From NCBI GenBank assembly GCA_046350295.1, contig JAXMAR010000034.1, positions 1 to 64,000 of the forward strand: DNA of 64,000 nt, in the 5' to 3' direction. Source of the DNA: JAXMAR01 sp046350295 (GTDB taxonomy: Bacteria; Planctomycetota; Planctomycetia; Gemmatales; Gemmataceae). This document shows, piece by piece, positions 33,066 to 42,312 of the stretch; within the stretch, counting starts at the first letter, position 1; each line of letters opens with the position of its first letter. The notes below the pieces were generated by a model. That model ran no database searches and was not told the origin of the DNA. It worked only from the letters and a program-made list of their open reading frames with translations. Made by a program: the position numbers and the translations under genes.

Positions 33066-34298
33066 TCAGGGCGCCGGTCGACGCCCCTGTGCCCGCGCAA
33101 TCTCGACGAGAAGGGTGCGGTTTTCCGTGAACGGGCCGTCACCGCGGTTGACCCAGACGATGCCCTTCTCGGGGTGGATGATGAAGGTCCCGTGCGTTCG
33201 TTCGGGTTCTTCGCCGGGCTTCGTGGGGGGCACGCAGGTCCCGTAGATAGAGGCGACCTTGTTGTCGGTGTCGCAGAGAACAGGGAAGGAGAAGGCGCCG
33301 TATTGCTTGAAGCGCTCGCGCGTCAGCTCGATGGGGTCGGCGCTGATCGCCACCACGTCGACGCCCAACTCGCGGAACTTCGCCAAGTCTTTCTCCAGAC
33401 CGAAGAGTTGGCTGACGCAATGGTCGCAGTAATAGCCGTAGTAGAAGACGATGACGACGGGGCCTTTCCGCAGCGCTTCGTAGAGGGACCAGACCTTGCC
33501 GTCGGTGTCGGGCAAGCTGAACGGGGGCGCCTCGTAGAGGCGCGGGTAGCTTTGCGTGGGGATCGGGCGGTATTTCGGATCGGAGAGCAGAACGTCCAGG
33601 GACGCGGAGAGGGGTTGGTAGTGGCGGCGCTCGAGGTCTTTTTCGGCGGCGCGCGCGAGATCGCGCTCGGGCGGATTCGTGGCCTGACCGAACGGAAGGA
33701 AAAACCAGACAAGCGTCGATGCGGCAACGAGGATCACCGCGAATCCGCCTAGTTCGAGGCGATGCGCCGCCCCCCAGGGACGCCGCCTGACCAGCTGCGT
33801 CAGGGCGAAGACGACGCCGACGAGCCCGGCCGTGAACAGCAGCCAGCGCGTCGGCTGGAAGGAGGGATTGCCGGCGCCTTTCTTTTCCGGCGCGGGGGCG
33901 AGTTTTTTCTCCGCTGTCGCGGTCCGGCAGCAGGGCAAGAGGCCATAGCTGAGCAAGACGCGCGACGGCTCTACGCCCTCGGCCGTGCGGCGGAGAAAGA
34001 CATGGTCAGCCTTCTTACCGGCGGTCTTGAACTCGAGGATGAGCGATTTTCCAGGCGGCAAGGGAAAGGCGCCTTGTCCGTCGTCGCCGGCTTCGCCCGA
34101 GGCGAAGGACTTGCCGTGGTCGTCGATGACTTGCACTTCGACTTTGCCGCAAGGTAGACCGTCTTGCCGGATTTCGAACTCGAGCCAGTTGTCCTTGACG
34201 TGAAACGCGGCTTCCGGGTCGCGGCCGTAGGCGGGGGCGGCGGCGAGGAAGGTCACGACTAGAGGGACGAGACAGTGCTTGAGGCGGCGCCGGTTCAT
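33066..34298 (-). CDS. Membrane-anchored redoxin (peroxiredoxin/thioredoxin-like) protein
   Basis: 410 residues from the Met at 34298 (GGGGGC upstream). Signal peptide 'LVPLVVTFLAAAPAYG'. A periplasmic domain (about 30-130) follows with a cysteine pair 'LLPCC'. Two transmembrane helices come next ('PTRWLLFTAGLVGVVFALTQ'; 'LGGFAVILVAASTLVWFFLP'). A C-terminal AhpC/TSA redoxin domain (about 250-400) contains 'VVIVFYYGYYCDHC', a C-x-x-C active site, and 'VVAISADPIELTRERFKQY'. It probably reduces disulfides or peroxides at the membrane. It is followed closely by the Hsp70 gene's frameshifted end, upstream on the same strand. Confidence 0.88.
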   Translation of the reverse strand: MNRRRLKHCLVPLVVTFLAAAPAYGRDPEAAFHVKDNWLEFEIRQDGLPCGKVEVQVIDDHGKSFASGEAGDDGQGAFPLPPGKSLILEFKTAGKKADHVFLRRTAEGVEPSRVLLSYGLLPCCRTATAEKKLAPAPEKKGAGNPSFQPTRWLLFTAGLVGVVFALTQLVRRRPWGAAHRLELGGFAVILVAASTLVWFFLPFGQATNPPERDLARAAEKDLERRHYQPLSASLDVLLSDPKYRPIPTQSYPRLYEAPPFSLPDTDGKVWSLYEALRKGPVVIVFYYGYYCDHCVSQLFGLEKDLAKFRELGVDVVAISADPIELTRERFKQYGAFSFPVLCDTDNKVASIYGTCVPPTKPGEEPERTHGTFIIHPEKGIVWVNRGDGPFTENRTLLVEIARAQGRRPAP

Positions 34299-34311
34299 GA
34301 AAGCCCCCAAG

Positions 34312-37214
34312 TCATTCCTCGCTCTTCAGCAAGCGTAGGCCGATCGGCAGCGTGTCCCCAAGCATTTGTCCCTGCTCTTCGCCCGTCAGATCGACCACCT
34401 CTTCCACCATGCGCGCCCAGTGCTCCGGGATCGTTTGCCCCTTGAGCGCGGTCAGCACGCTGCGGCGATGGCTGTCGTCGATGTCGAGGGCGCGTTGGCC
34501 GCTCTTGCCGCCAGCTGGGCGAGGCAGAAGGCCCAGCCGAGGCGTTCGTTGTCGTTGGCGGGGTCGAAGGGGAGGAGGGATTCAAGCCAGGTCTGGGCCA
34601 CTTCGGGATGGATGACGGTGTTTAGCGGGCCGTAGATGAGGACACGGGCGCCGAGGCGGGTGAGGGCCCAGAAGACGTGGGGCGGCACGGGGCTGCGGCG
34701 GCCGAGCTTGAGGAGCGGCTGGCCGAGGGCTTCCTTGCTCTTGGCGTCGATGCGTTCGAAGCTGGCGGCGGCGCGCCACATCTCGGCGAGCTCGTTCGGG
34801 TGGGGCTTGGCGACGTTCTTGCTCTTGGCCGGGATCAGGACGGCGCGGAGCCGGTTGAAGAAGGCGTTCTGATACTGGAGCGTGAGGCCACCGGCGACGC
34901 GGCGCCACATGACCCAGAAATCGGCGCCCCCCTCGGGCGGGCCCATCACCTGCTTGCCGCCTTGCACGCGCGGGGCGTGGACGATCTTCCAGAGCTGGTC
35001 GATGCGGAAGCGGTCGAGCGAATCGCCGAAGCCGGGGCGGAGGCAGAAGCCGACGAGGTTGTACCAGCGGCCGAGGTGCTGCGGCGAGGCGCGGCGTTTC
35101 TCGGCGACTTCGCTCAGGAAGTCCCACATACGGCGGCACAGGCCGGTGGGCCATTTGTCGCGTGGGGCGTCGAGGGCGGCTTCGATGGCCTTGGTGAGCT
35201 GCGAAGCGGGCACGGCGAGCCGGGCGGCGTCAGCCCCCGGAGGTGCGCTCGCGGAATCGTAACTCGCGCGAATGAGCGCCGCGGCCGCTTGCACCTGCTC
35301 CTCGGGCCAGACGTCGGTGAGGCTAGGCTCGCCGGAGCGCGGCGTCTCGTCCTCGTCTTCCGGTTCCTTGACGACGTCGCGGACGTTGAACTCGAGGCGC
35401 CAGCGGTTGTCCCCTTCGCGGGCGACGCAGTAAAGCTCGAGGGTGCCGATCTCGGTGCAGCGGGCGGCGAGGGTGACGGGGACGTTGCGCGTCCCGGCGC
35501 GTTTGCCTCCGCGGAGGATGGTATGGAGCGGCGGGAGCTGGCCGAGCTGGGTCGGGGCGACGCTGAGCAACTCGCCGGCCTTGTCGTCGCCGCGGACGGT
35601 CGAGGTGAAAAGCGGGAACTGGACCGGCTGACCGAGGGCCAGCTCCAGCTCCGGTTTTTCGAGCGTGACCTCCTGGCCTTCCTCGAGGTGCTGTGGAACG
35701 ACGCAGACGACGCTGCGCTTGCCGTCGGCGTCGCCCCCCTGGACGCCGATGTAGTAGGAGCGGGCGATGCCGCCGCCGATGCGCCGGCCGCCGGTGTGCT
35801 TGAGCCAGGCGAAATGGGCGGCGCCCCAGGCGACGGCGAGGTCGAGGGAGGGATTGGTGAGGACGAGGGGTTGATAGGGATGGTCGGGGGTGTGCCACCA
35901 GTGCGTCAAGACATCGACGACGCGGTCGCGGAGGATGGCGGGCTGGAAGACGCCGCCGTTGAAGAGGATGGCGCGGGGGGTGGTGGGGACCCCCTCACCC
36001 CCAGCCCCTCTCCCCCTATCGGAGGAGGAGAGGGGAGCATGCCCCGGCTCGCCTTCGGATAGGTGTTTGTTCAGGAACCCCGCGAGGTGGCGGGTGATGC
36101 CGGGGTCGCTGACGTAGGGGAGGCCCATCTCGTGGAGGCCGGTGCGGGCGCCGCGGTGAGGTTCGGAGTTGCGGGTGACGGAGGGGAGGAAGCCGTCGAG
36201 GATGGTCTTCTTCACTTCCTCGGGGGTCAGGCTGGTGTGGAGGGAGCCGCCGATGACCTGGCGGCCGCGGCCCATGACGGTGACGGTGTAAGCGGCGGGC
36301 GGGTGCGGGGCGAGGAGTGTTTCCTTCGCCTGGCGACAGGCCTGGGTCAGTAGACCGTACTGGGCGGCGTCGAGGCGGCCGGCTTGCGGGAGCTTGGTCT
36401 CGACGAACTTGGCGAGGGCGAGGTCCATGTTATCGCCGCCGAGCAGCAGGTGATCGCCGACGGCCTGGCGGACGAAGCCGATCTCGCCTTCTTGCTCGAT
36501 GGCCTGGATGAGGCTGAAGTCGGTGGTGCCGCCGCCGACGTCGACGACGAGGCAGAGGTCGCCCGGCTTGAGGTGGGCGGCTTCCTGGGCGCTGTGGGTG
36601 GCGAGCCAGCAATAGAAGGCGGCTTGCGGCTCTTCGAGAAGGGTGAGGTTCTCGATGCCGGCTTTGCGGGCGGCCTCGACGGTGAGAGTGCGGGCCATGT
36701 CGTCGAAGGAGGCGGGGACGGTGAGGACGACCATCTGCTTTTGCAGCTCGGCGTCCGGGTCCCCCTTGGCAATGACGTTGTTCCAGCCTTCGACCATGTG
36801 CTGGAGATAGCGGGTGGAGGCTTCGACAGGGGAGATGCGATGGACGTCGGGCGGGGCGCTCCAGGGGAGGAGCGGGGCGGAGCGATCGACGCCGGCATGG
36901 CAGAGCCAGGACTTGGCCGAGGTGACGAGCCGGCCGGGGACCTTGGCGCCATGGTTGCGGGCGAACTCGCCGACGATGTGCGTGCGGGCCGGGTCCCAGG
37001 GGAGGGCGGCGGCGCCGGGGGGCAGGTCGTGCGGTCCGGGGAGGTAGAGGAAGCTGGGGAGCAGCTCGCGCGGGCCGACCTCGCCGAGCTTGACGAGCTG
37101 CGGAATCGGGAACGGCTTGATGACGCCGCCCGGCTTGCCCTTGGCGGGGCGCAGGTCGATGTAGGCGAGGGCGCTGTTGGTGGTGCCGAGGTCGATGCCG
37201 ATCAGGTAACGCAT
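34312..37214 (-). CDS. Large Hsp70-family protein (DnaK-like with DUF3731-type C-terminus), frameshifted near its 3' end
   Basis: The ATPase domain is clear: 'YLIGIDLGTTNSALAYIDLR' (phosphate 1), 'LLEEPQAAFYCWL', 'LCLVVDVGGGTTDFSLIQAI' (phosphate 2), and 'ILFNGGVFQPAIL' (adenosine). The substrate/C-terminal region ('RMWDFLSEVAEKRRASPQHL', 'LDRFRIDQLWKIVH') is the long DUF3731-type tail found in planctomycete and proteobacterial Hsp70 homologues of about 950 residues. Near 34505 the frame ends early (LAARAANAPSTS). Restoring one A (GGCAAAGAGCGGC) gives 'KSGQRALDIDDSHRRSVLTA' and continues to a stop at 34312 with a normal end (TLPIGLRLLKSEE). It also carries an inserted low-complexity stretch at 35990-36036. 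Confidence 0.88.
35990..36036. repeat. Dispersed CCCTCACCCC...CCCTCTCCCC / GGGGAGAGGG repeat, inside the Hsp70 gene
   Basis: It is a GC-rich imperfect palindrome in which CCCCTCTCCCCC pairs with GGAGAGGGG. It encodes 'HAPLSSSDRGRGAGGEGVP' in frame within the Hsp70 chain, a stretch that has no counterpart in the normal ATPase fold. Related copies lie at 40124 and 48966. Confidence 0.6.
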
Positions 37215-37267
37215 GTCTTTATGGTAGGGCGGCGGAAGCTGCGGTGTGAGGGGCGAAGGACAAAGAC

Positions 37268-37336
37268 GTGGGGCAGGCCGCCTGGCCTGCCAGAACGAGG
37301 CCTGCCAGCGCCGGCAGGCGAGGCCGCCTGCCCCAC
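37268..37336. repeat. GC-rich imperfect palindrome (GTGGGGCAGG / CCTGCCCCAC)
   Basis: The outer arms GTGGGGCAGG and CCTGCCCCAC enclose nested GGCCTGCCAG and CTGGCAGGC-type units. It lies between the Hsp70 start and the STAS gene's end. The sequence style (GGGGCAGGC...GCCTGCCCC) is common as intergenic repeats in planctomycetes; I state this from family knowledge. Confidence 0.6.
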
Positions 37337-37349
37337 GGATCGAGTCTGC

Positions 37350-37724
37350 TCATGACGCCGAGGGCGCCCCTCGGCCGGGACTTGCGGCCGCCTCCAACGG
37401 AACCGCCGGGATGACCTCGAAGAGGCGATCGAACCTGGTGATTTGCAAGACCTCCCTCAAGTGGTCGGAAGCGACGACGGTGAGCCGTTCACCTCGCGCC
37501 AAAAGCGATCTTACCAACCGAAGCAGCAGCCCCATGAAAGCGCCATCGATGAACTCGACCGCCTGAAGGTCGAGTCGGATCGCCGCAACCTCGGACTGGG
37601 ACAGCCGGGAAAAGTCGTGCGCCAGCCCTTCGCGGTATTCCTCTCCAATGAGCTCGCGCTGGGGCAGGACTGCAAACAGCGTATCCCCGTCGGAGCGGGC
37701 GGTCAGGAGTCGCAAGCCTTCCAT
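37350..37724 (-). CDS. STAS-domain protein (anti-anti-sigma factor-like)
   Basis: 124 residues from the ATG at 37724 with GGAAGAGG upstream; earlier ATG and GTG would add 13 unlikely residues. STAS fold: 'AAIRLDLQAVEFIDGAFMGL' (the phosphoacceptor-loop position reads D-G-A-F-M-G rather than the usual D-S/T-x-G/A, so the phosphorylatable Ser/Thr is replaced) and 'ERLTVVASDHLREVLQITRF'. With the Ser missing it is probably not a SpoIIAA-type switch. It is divergent from glmS. Confidence 0.85.
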   Translation of the reverse strand: MEGLRLLTARSDGDTLFAVLPQRELIGEEYREGLAHDFSRLSQSEVAAIRLDLQAVEFIDGAFMGLLLRLVRSLLARGERLTVVASDHLREVLQITRFDRLFEVIPAVPLEAAASPGRGAPSAS

Positions 37725-37948
37725 CGGCGCCTCTTCCGGGCGGCAAGAGAGTGAAGCTCGCAAAACCAGGACAGCGGCCCCAGTCCATCACCGGCTTCAT
37801 GAGACCATCGACTGGGGCGCATGTCAACGTCCGCGGTTGCAATTTGGCCGTCGGCGCGGAGCGCAAGAACTGCCCTTCCCCCAAATCGCCTCCCTTTTGC
37901 ATAATCTCGAACAAGCGCCACCACCGCGCCCGTCAAGGAGGACGCCTC

Positions 37949-39787
37949 ATGTGCGGCATCGTCGGTTACATCGGCTCGCGCGAAGCGGAGCCCATCCTCA
38001 TCGAAGGTCTGCGCCGCCTCGAATATCGCGGCTACGATAGCGCCGGCCTCGTCACCATCACCGGCCCGCAGCTTCATCTCCGCAAACGCTCCGGCCGCAT
38101 CAGCGAACTGCAGCGACTCCTCGCCGACCGCCCCGCCCCCGGCTGCCTCGGTATCAGCCACACGCGCTGGGCCACCCACGGCCCCGCCAACGACGTCAAC
38201 GCCCACCCCCACCTCTCCGCCGACGGCTCCGTCGCCGTCGTCCACAACGGCGTCATCGAGAACTACTCCTCCCTCAAACGCCAGCTCCAGGACGACGGCG
38301 TGGCCTTCCAATCCGACACCGACACCGAGGTCATCGCCCAGCTCATCGCCCGCCACTGGCACGGCGACCTGGTCGACGCCGTCCGCCGCGCCCTTGGCCT
38401 GCTCAAAGGAACCTACGGCCTCGCCGTCGTTAGCTCGCGCCAGCCCGACCTCCTCGTCGGCGCACGCCTCGGCAGCCCCCTCGTCGTCGGCCTCGGCGAA
38501 GAGGAGTACGTGCTCGCCAGTGACGCCTCCGCCCTCCTGGGCCACGCCGAAAAAGCCGTCTATCTGCAAGACCGCCAGATCTGCGTTCTCCGAAGCGACG
38601 GCTGGCGCCTCCTCGACGGCAACAACGCCCACGTCGAGGCCAGCGTCGAATCGATCGAAGGCGAAGCTGAGGAGACCGGGACAGGCCTCTTCGATCATTA
38701 CATGCTCAAGGAGATCTTCGAGCAGCCCGAGGCTCTCGAAAACGCCATGCGCGGCCGGCTCTCCGACGAGAACGCCAGCGCCCACTTCGGCGGCCTCAAC
38801 CTCGACGCTCGCCAGCTCCGCCGCGCCGAACGCCTCATCTTCACCGCCTGCGGCACCAGCTACCACGCCGCTCTCGTCGGCGAATACCTCTTCGAGGAAA
38901 TCGCGCGCATCCCGGTGGAGGTCGAGTACGCCAGCGAGTTCCGCTACCGCAATCCGCCCATGGAGCGCAACACCATCGTCCTGGCCATCACGCAATCCGG
39001 CGAGACGGCGGATACGCTGGCGGCGCTGCGTGAAAGCAAGCGCAAGGGCCACCACACCCTCGCCCTCTGCAACGTCGTCGGCTCCAGCATCGCCCGCGAA
39101 GCCGACGGCGGCGTCTACCTCCACGCCGGCCCCGAGATCGGCGTCGCCAGCACCAAGGCCTTCACCAACCAGGTCGCCGTCCTCGCCATGCTCGCCCTCT
39201 ACCTCGGCCGCATGCGCCACATCTCCAGCACGAGGGGCGAGCGCATGATCAAGGAGCTCCGCGCCCTGCCCAACCTCGTCCGCAAAACCCTGAGCTGCCA
39301 CAACAAGGTCAGGCGCATCGCCGAGAAATACCACGGCGTCCGCAACATGCTCTACCTCGGCCGCCAGTATCTCTACCCCGTCGCCCTCGAAGGCGCCCTC
39401 AAGCTCAAGGAAATCAGCTACATCCACGCCGAGGGCTACCCCGCCGCCGAGATGAAGCACGGCCCCATCGCCCTGGTCGACGAGCACACCCCCTCCGTCT
39501 TCCTCCTCCCCGGGGGCGGCGTCTTCGACAAGGTCATGAGCAACCTCGAAGAGATCAAGGCTCGCGGCGGCCCCGTCATCGCCGTCGCCCCCGAAGGCGA
39601 CGACGACATCTCCCGCTACGTCTGCGACAGCGCCGACGACGTCCTCTTCATCCCCCAATCCGCCGAATACCTCCAACCCATCCTCGCCGCCATCCCCCTC
39701 CAGTTCCTCGCCTACCACATCGCCCTGTTACGCGGCTGCGACGTCGACAAGCCGCGCAACCTCGCCAAGAGCGTGACGGTCGAGTGA
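37949..39787 (+). CDS. glmS: Glutamine--fructose-6-phosphate aminotransferase (isomerizing)
   Basis: 612 residues, the normal family length; the ATG at 37949 follows CAAGGAGG. The N-terminal glutaminase domain has the nucleophile Cys2 in 'MCGIVGYIGSREAEPI', with 'RWATHGPANDVNAHPH' and 'GVIENYSSLK'. The C-terminal part has two SIS domains: 'FTACGTSYHAALVGEYLFEE', 'ITQSGETADTLAALRESKRK', 'TKAFTNQVAVLAM', 'EISYIHAEGYPAAEMKHGPI'. It converts fructose-6-phosphate and glutamine to glucosamine-6-phosphate, the first step of UDP-GlcNAc synthesis. No glmS ribozyme is seen. Confidence 0.97.
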   Translation: MCGIVGYIGSREAEPILIEGLRRLEYRGYDSAGLVTITGPQLHLRKRSGRISELQRLLADRPAPGCLGISHTRWATHGPANDVNAHPHLSADGSVAVVHNGVIENYSSLKRQLQDDGVAFQSDTDTEVIAQLIARHWHGDLVDAVRRALGLLKGTYGLAVVSSRQPDLLVGARLGSPLVVGLGEEEYVLASDASALLGHAEKAVYLQDRQICVLRSDGWRLLDGNNAHVEASVESIEGEAEETGTGLFDHYMLKEIFEQPEALENAMRGRLSDENASAHFGGLNLDARQLRRAERLIFTACGTSYHAALVGEYLFEEIARIPVEVEYASEFRYRNPPMERNTIVLAITQSGETADTLAALRESKRKGHHTLALCNVVGSSIAREADGGVYLHAGPEIGVASTKAFTNQVAVLAMLALYLGRMRHISSTRGERMIKELRALPNLVRKTLSCHNKVRRIAEKYHGVRNMLYLGRQYLYPVALEGALKLKEISYIHAEGYPAAEMKHGPIALVDEHTPSVFLLPGGGVFDKVMSNLEEIKARGGPVIAVAPEGDDDISRYVCDSADDVLFIPQSAEYLQPILAAIPLQFLAYHIALLRGCDVDKPRNLAKSVTVE

Positions 39788-40174
39788 CGCGCCGCTCTCG
39801 ACTGTCAGAGCCGGAAGCGTAGGCGACGGATTGGTGAGCGACAGCTGCGCTTTCTCTTCGAAGGCGCCACGAGAACGCCCACGTGGCCAAGGCCCTCCGC
39901 GCGCTTGCAGACGCTATCGACACCGCGCGTCTTTCCCTGGCGGACCATGACATGCAACTGCGCGGCGAAGGCTGAAGGGTCGGCGGCACAGCGACATTCG
40001 TCCAACACCAAGGAGCCGTCAGCGAACGCGGCCCCATGTCGCCTTTCGCTCGCGCGAAAGGCCCGACGACGCCCCCCAGCCGTCTCCCGAACCCGCGAGT
40101 TTCCCGCTACAATGCATGGCGACTCCCTCTCCACCGCTGCGGGGGAGAGGGTTGGGGTGAGGGGAGAAGCAATC
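39788..40174. other. Gene-poor stretch after glmS
   Basis: 387 bases. On the minus strand a frame of credible composition ('GSLVLDECRCAADPSAFAAQ' LHVMVRQGK) covers about 39880-40030 but has no family I know and no clear start. Otherwise it holds one copy of the dispersed GC-rich repeat (40124-40164). Confidence 0.4.
40124..40164. repeat. Dispersed CCCTC.../GGGGGAGAGGG repeat
   Basis: The left arm CCCTCTCCACC (40126 on) and the right arm GGGGGAGAGGG (40141 on) pair, followed by TTGGGGTGAGGGG. It is the same sequence family as the copy inside the Hsp70 gene, in the opposite orientation. It lies 10 bases before the next small gene. Confidence 0.65.
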
Positions 40175-40410
40175 ATGACCTTGCACGGCCAAGTCAAGAA
40201 CGGCGTCATCGTTCTCGATAACGGCTCTCCTCTCCCCGAAGGCGCCCGCGTCACTGTCACCCCCATCGCAACGGAGCCACCGTATAAGTCTCCAAGGAAC
40301 GCCGCGAGGCTCTGCTCGGCCTGATCGGGATGTGCAAGACCAACAACCCGCCCGACGACGATGAGGTGAAACGCATCATCGACGAATACAGGATGAAGAA
40401 ATACGGCTGA
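40175..40410 (+). pseudogene. Small antitoxin-like protein, frameshifted
   Basis: Start frame: 'MTLHGQVKNGVIVLDNGSPL' then PEGARVTVTPI. After PPYK the frame runs off. The next frame continues 'VSKERREALLGLIGMCKTNN' then PPDDDEVKRIIDEYRMKKYG and stops. The joined protein of about 77 residues is a beta-strand N-terminus plus acidic helical C-terminus, the layout of small antitoxins that precede PIN toxins. Restoring one G (AAGGTCTCC for AAGTCTCC) near 40290 joins the frames. No toxin gene follows directly. Confidence 0.75.
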
Positions 40411-40459
40411 TGCGCCGAGACCAACAAGAGTTCGCCCGCGCGTTGAGCCCCAAAGGGGC

Positions 40460-40502
40460 GGACAGCTAATAGCCAGGGGCGTGAGCCCCTGGAAGGCTGT
40501 CC
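40460..40502. repeat. REP-like hairpin GGACAGC...GCTGTCC
   Basis: The outer stem GGACAGC/GCTGTCC encloses an inner stem CCAGGGGC-GTGA-GCCCCTGG. GAGCCCCAAAGGGGC and GAGCCCTAAAAGGGCGGC hairpins flank it on each side. It resembles a dispersed intergenic repeat; no copy elsewhere in the window. Confidence 0.6.
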
Positions 40503-40609
40503 TCGCGAGCGCGCGAGCCCTAAAAGGGCGGCAGAAGCGCGACGCGACGATACTGCCGCCCCTTCGGGACTCCGGCCGCCCACCCGAGCGCGCCAACGGA
40601 TGCCCCATC

Positions 40610-40945
40610 ATGAACGCCCGCATCCGCATCCTCTTCAAGCCGCCGACGGAAGAAGACTGGCAAGCGATGCGTTCCCTTGCGGCCGGCCTGACCAATGACA
40701 GAGCCTCGGTCCGCGTCTTCGCTGACGAAAAACCCGGCTGGCTGGTGGCCGAGTTCACCATGCTGACGGAGCCGCAATACAAGGCGATGGGCAAGATAGA
40801 TCGAGCGGTCCGCCTCGTGGTCTGGAACCGCATGGACATGACCTTCGGCTTCCCGTACACGGAAGCAGAGCGAGCAAGAGCGGACCGTAAAGCGGCACGC
40901 CGTAAGGCGCGGCGCAGGGAGAGGGGCCAAGCGCCGGAGCATTGA
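40610..40945 (+). CDS. Small conserved-looking hypothetical protein
   Basis: 111 residues from 'MNARIRILFKPPTEEDWQAM'. Alpha/beta pattern (SVRVFADEKPGWLVAEFTML) with a strongly basic C-terminal helix (EAERARADRKAARRKARRR). No known family. I keep it because amino-acid composition is normal and the opposite-strand frame is not. No strong ribosome-binding site is visible. Confidence 0.6.
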   Translation: MNARIRILFKPPTEEDWQAMRSLAAGLTNDRASVRVFADEKPGWLVAEFTMLTEPQYKAMGKIDRAVRLVVWNRMDMTFGFPYTEAERARADRKAARRKARRRERGQAPEH

Positions 40946-41020
40946 TTAATCAAGGACGAGGAGATACCTTTACCGAAACAAGCCGAGCGCGGAGGACACC
41001 CAGCACGAAAGGACCCGCCC

Positions 41021-41260
41021 ATGGCCTTGGTTGTTGAACTGGAACCTTGCCAGAAGGAACGCCAAGCCGTCCACAAGAAGACACGCTGTCTCTTCTCCGT
41101 CGTCAACGGATCCGACGGCAACCGCTACTTCCAGCTGGACACCTACGGCTCCGACGAACGCCAACATCCCGAGAAAGTAAGCCAGTCGTTACAGTTTGAC
41201 GCGAAGGCAGCGCAACAGCTAGTCGATCTGTTGAAGCAGACGTTTCCTAACCTCCGATAA
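41021..41260 (+). CDS. Small conserved hypothetical protein
   Basis: 79 residues: 'RCLFSVVNGSDGNRYFQLDT' followed by YGSDERQHPEKVSQSLQFDA. This combination (a short beta hairpin with Y-G-S-x-x-R and V-S-Q-S-L/I-Q-F) is a recurring small protein in many bacteria, sometimes beside restriction or defence genes. Role unknown. Confidence 0.7.
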   Translation: MALVVELEPCQKERQAVHKKTRCLFSVVNGSDGNRYFQLDTYGSDERQHPEKVSQSLQFDAKAAQQLVDLLKQTFPNLR

Positions 41261-41514
41261 CGCCACCTCCCCGATCTCGGTAGCGATCGCCCCGACCCCT
41301 TGTGGACATCCCGCCCAAGGAGCAAGCCAAGCGGCCAACCCGTTCTTGGTGTCTCGGACAATTCGTCGCAGATCGAGTGCAACGCATCATCGCTCTGCGG
41401 CGCAACAGCTTCCGGCAATCCCCGAAAATGTGTTGCAGATCGGGGGTCGGGGTCTGAATGCAACGAATCCGTCCCGTCGGTCGCCGCAGTGATTCCACGA
41501 CGGAGCGCCGCCCG

Positions 41515-42291
41515 CTAGTACCCCGCCTGAGCCACGATCGGGGCCGGACACCCTGTCGCCAGCAAGAACTCGCGAAACTCCGCATTGATATGCGCGTCAC
41601 AACGTCTCACGAGAAACTCGGCGTCCTGGATCACCTTGAGGACCGTGCCGCCGAGCTGTAGTGGCTGGGGTGAGACACGCGGCCGGTCGCAGTTGTGGAT
41701 GCAGTCGTGCCGCCTCTGGAAAAGCTCCTGGTAACGATCTTTCATTTGCTCTCGGGCGCCGTCCACCGCCATCCCTCTTTCATTTTCGGCGAGCGCCAAG
41801 AACGCTGCCCGGGTTATACCGAAGACCCGCTTCTTGGCATCCGGATGAACGATCCACGTGGGCAAGCAATCGCTGAAGAACCGGTACCGGGGCCGAAAGA
41901 ACTTGTTGAAGAGGTTTTGAACCGCCGACAAGCTCAACACGTTCTCCCGCTCCATCATCTTCCGCGCCGCCATGCGCCAGCGCCAGTTCTGGTTGTTGGC
42001 GTAGGGCTCCAGGATGGCACGGACCGGAAACCGGATGTCGTAAAAGAAGTCGGGCAGATTCGCCGCGGGATATCGGCTCTTGGAGATGATCGTGGCCGCC
42101 ACGATATCGGTGTACGCGTCGCAAAAATACGCGTCCATGGCGCCGACTGCGAACATCCAGGCGCTACGCAGGAGATCGGAACGTAGCAATTGCTCTGGAG
42201 CGCTCGTTCGCGGCAGGGGATCCGCATGGGATAGGATGGTCCGCGCTCGCGCGATGTCTTGATCGAAGTGGTTCAGGGCGGTGTCGGGCAC
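41515..42291 (-). CDS. RiboL-PSP-HEPN-like protein (putative RNase)
   Basis: 258 residues, all-helical. The N-terminal half has 'DLLRSAWMFAVGAMDAYFCD', the first helix pattern of RiboL-PSP-HEPN domains. Near residue 195 'RRHDCIHNCDRPR' provides the R-x4-H motif that forms the metal-independent RNase site of HEPN proteins (R-H-D-C-I-H). The family is known from toxin and defence systems. It follows a small acidic protein gene on the same strand after 21 bases, which looks like its partner. Confidence 0.75.
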   Translation of the reverse strand: MPDTALNHFDQDIARARTILSHADPLPRTSAPEQLLRSDLLRSAWMFAVGAMDAYFCDAYTDIVAATIISKSRYPAANLPDFFYDIRFPVRAILEPYANNQNWRWRMAARKMMERENVLSLSAVQNLFNKFFRPRYRFFSDCLPTWIVHPDAKKRVFGITRAAFLALAENERGMAVDGAREQMKDRYQELFQRRHDCIHNCDRPRVSPQPLQLGGTVLKVIQDAEFLVRRCDAHINAEFREFLLATGCPAPIVAQAGY

Positions 42292-42312
42292 GTTCCACTC
42301 CTGTGACGCTCG

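Noticed and set aside
37764..37948. glmS ribozyme upstream of glmS
   Set aside because: No ribozyme core or pseudoknot-forming segments are visible; that element is known mainly from Firmicutes.
37703..39718. 671-residue minus-strand frame opposite glmS
   Set aside because: Antisense shadow with low-complexity V/D/E/G composition; glmS on the plus strand explains the region.
39805..41121. 438-residue minus-strand frame across the small antitoxin and hypothetical genes
   Set aside because: It overlaps plus-strand genes with better composition and has no domain; only its far C-terminal part is retained as a doubtful fragment.
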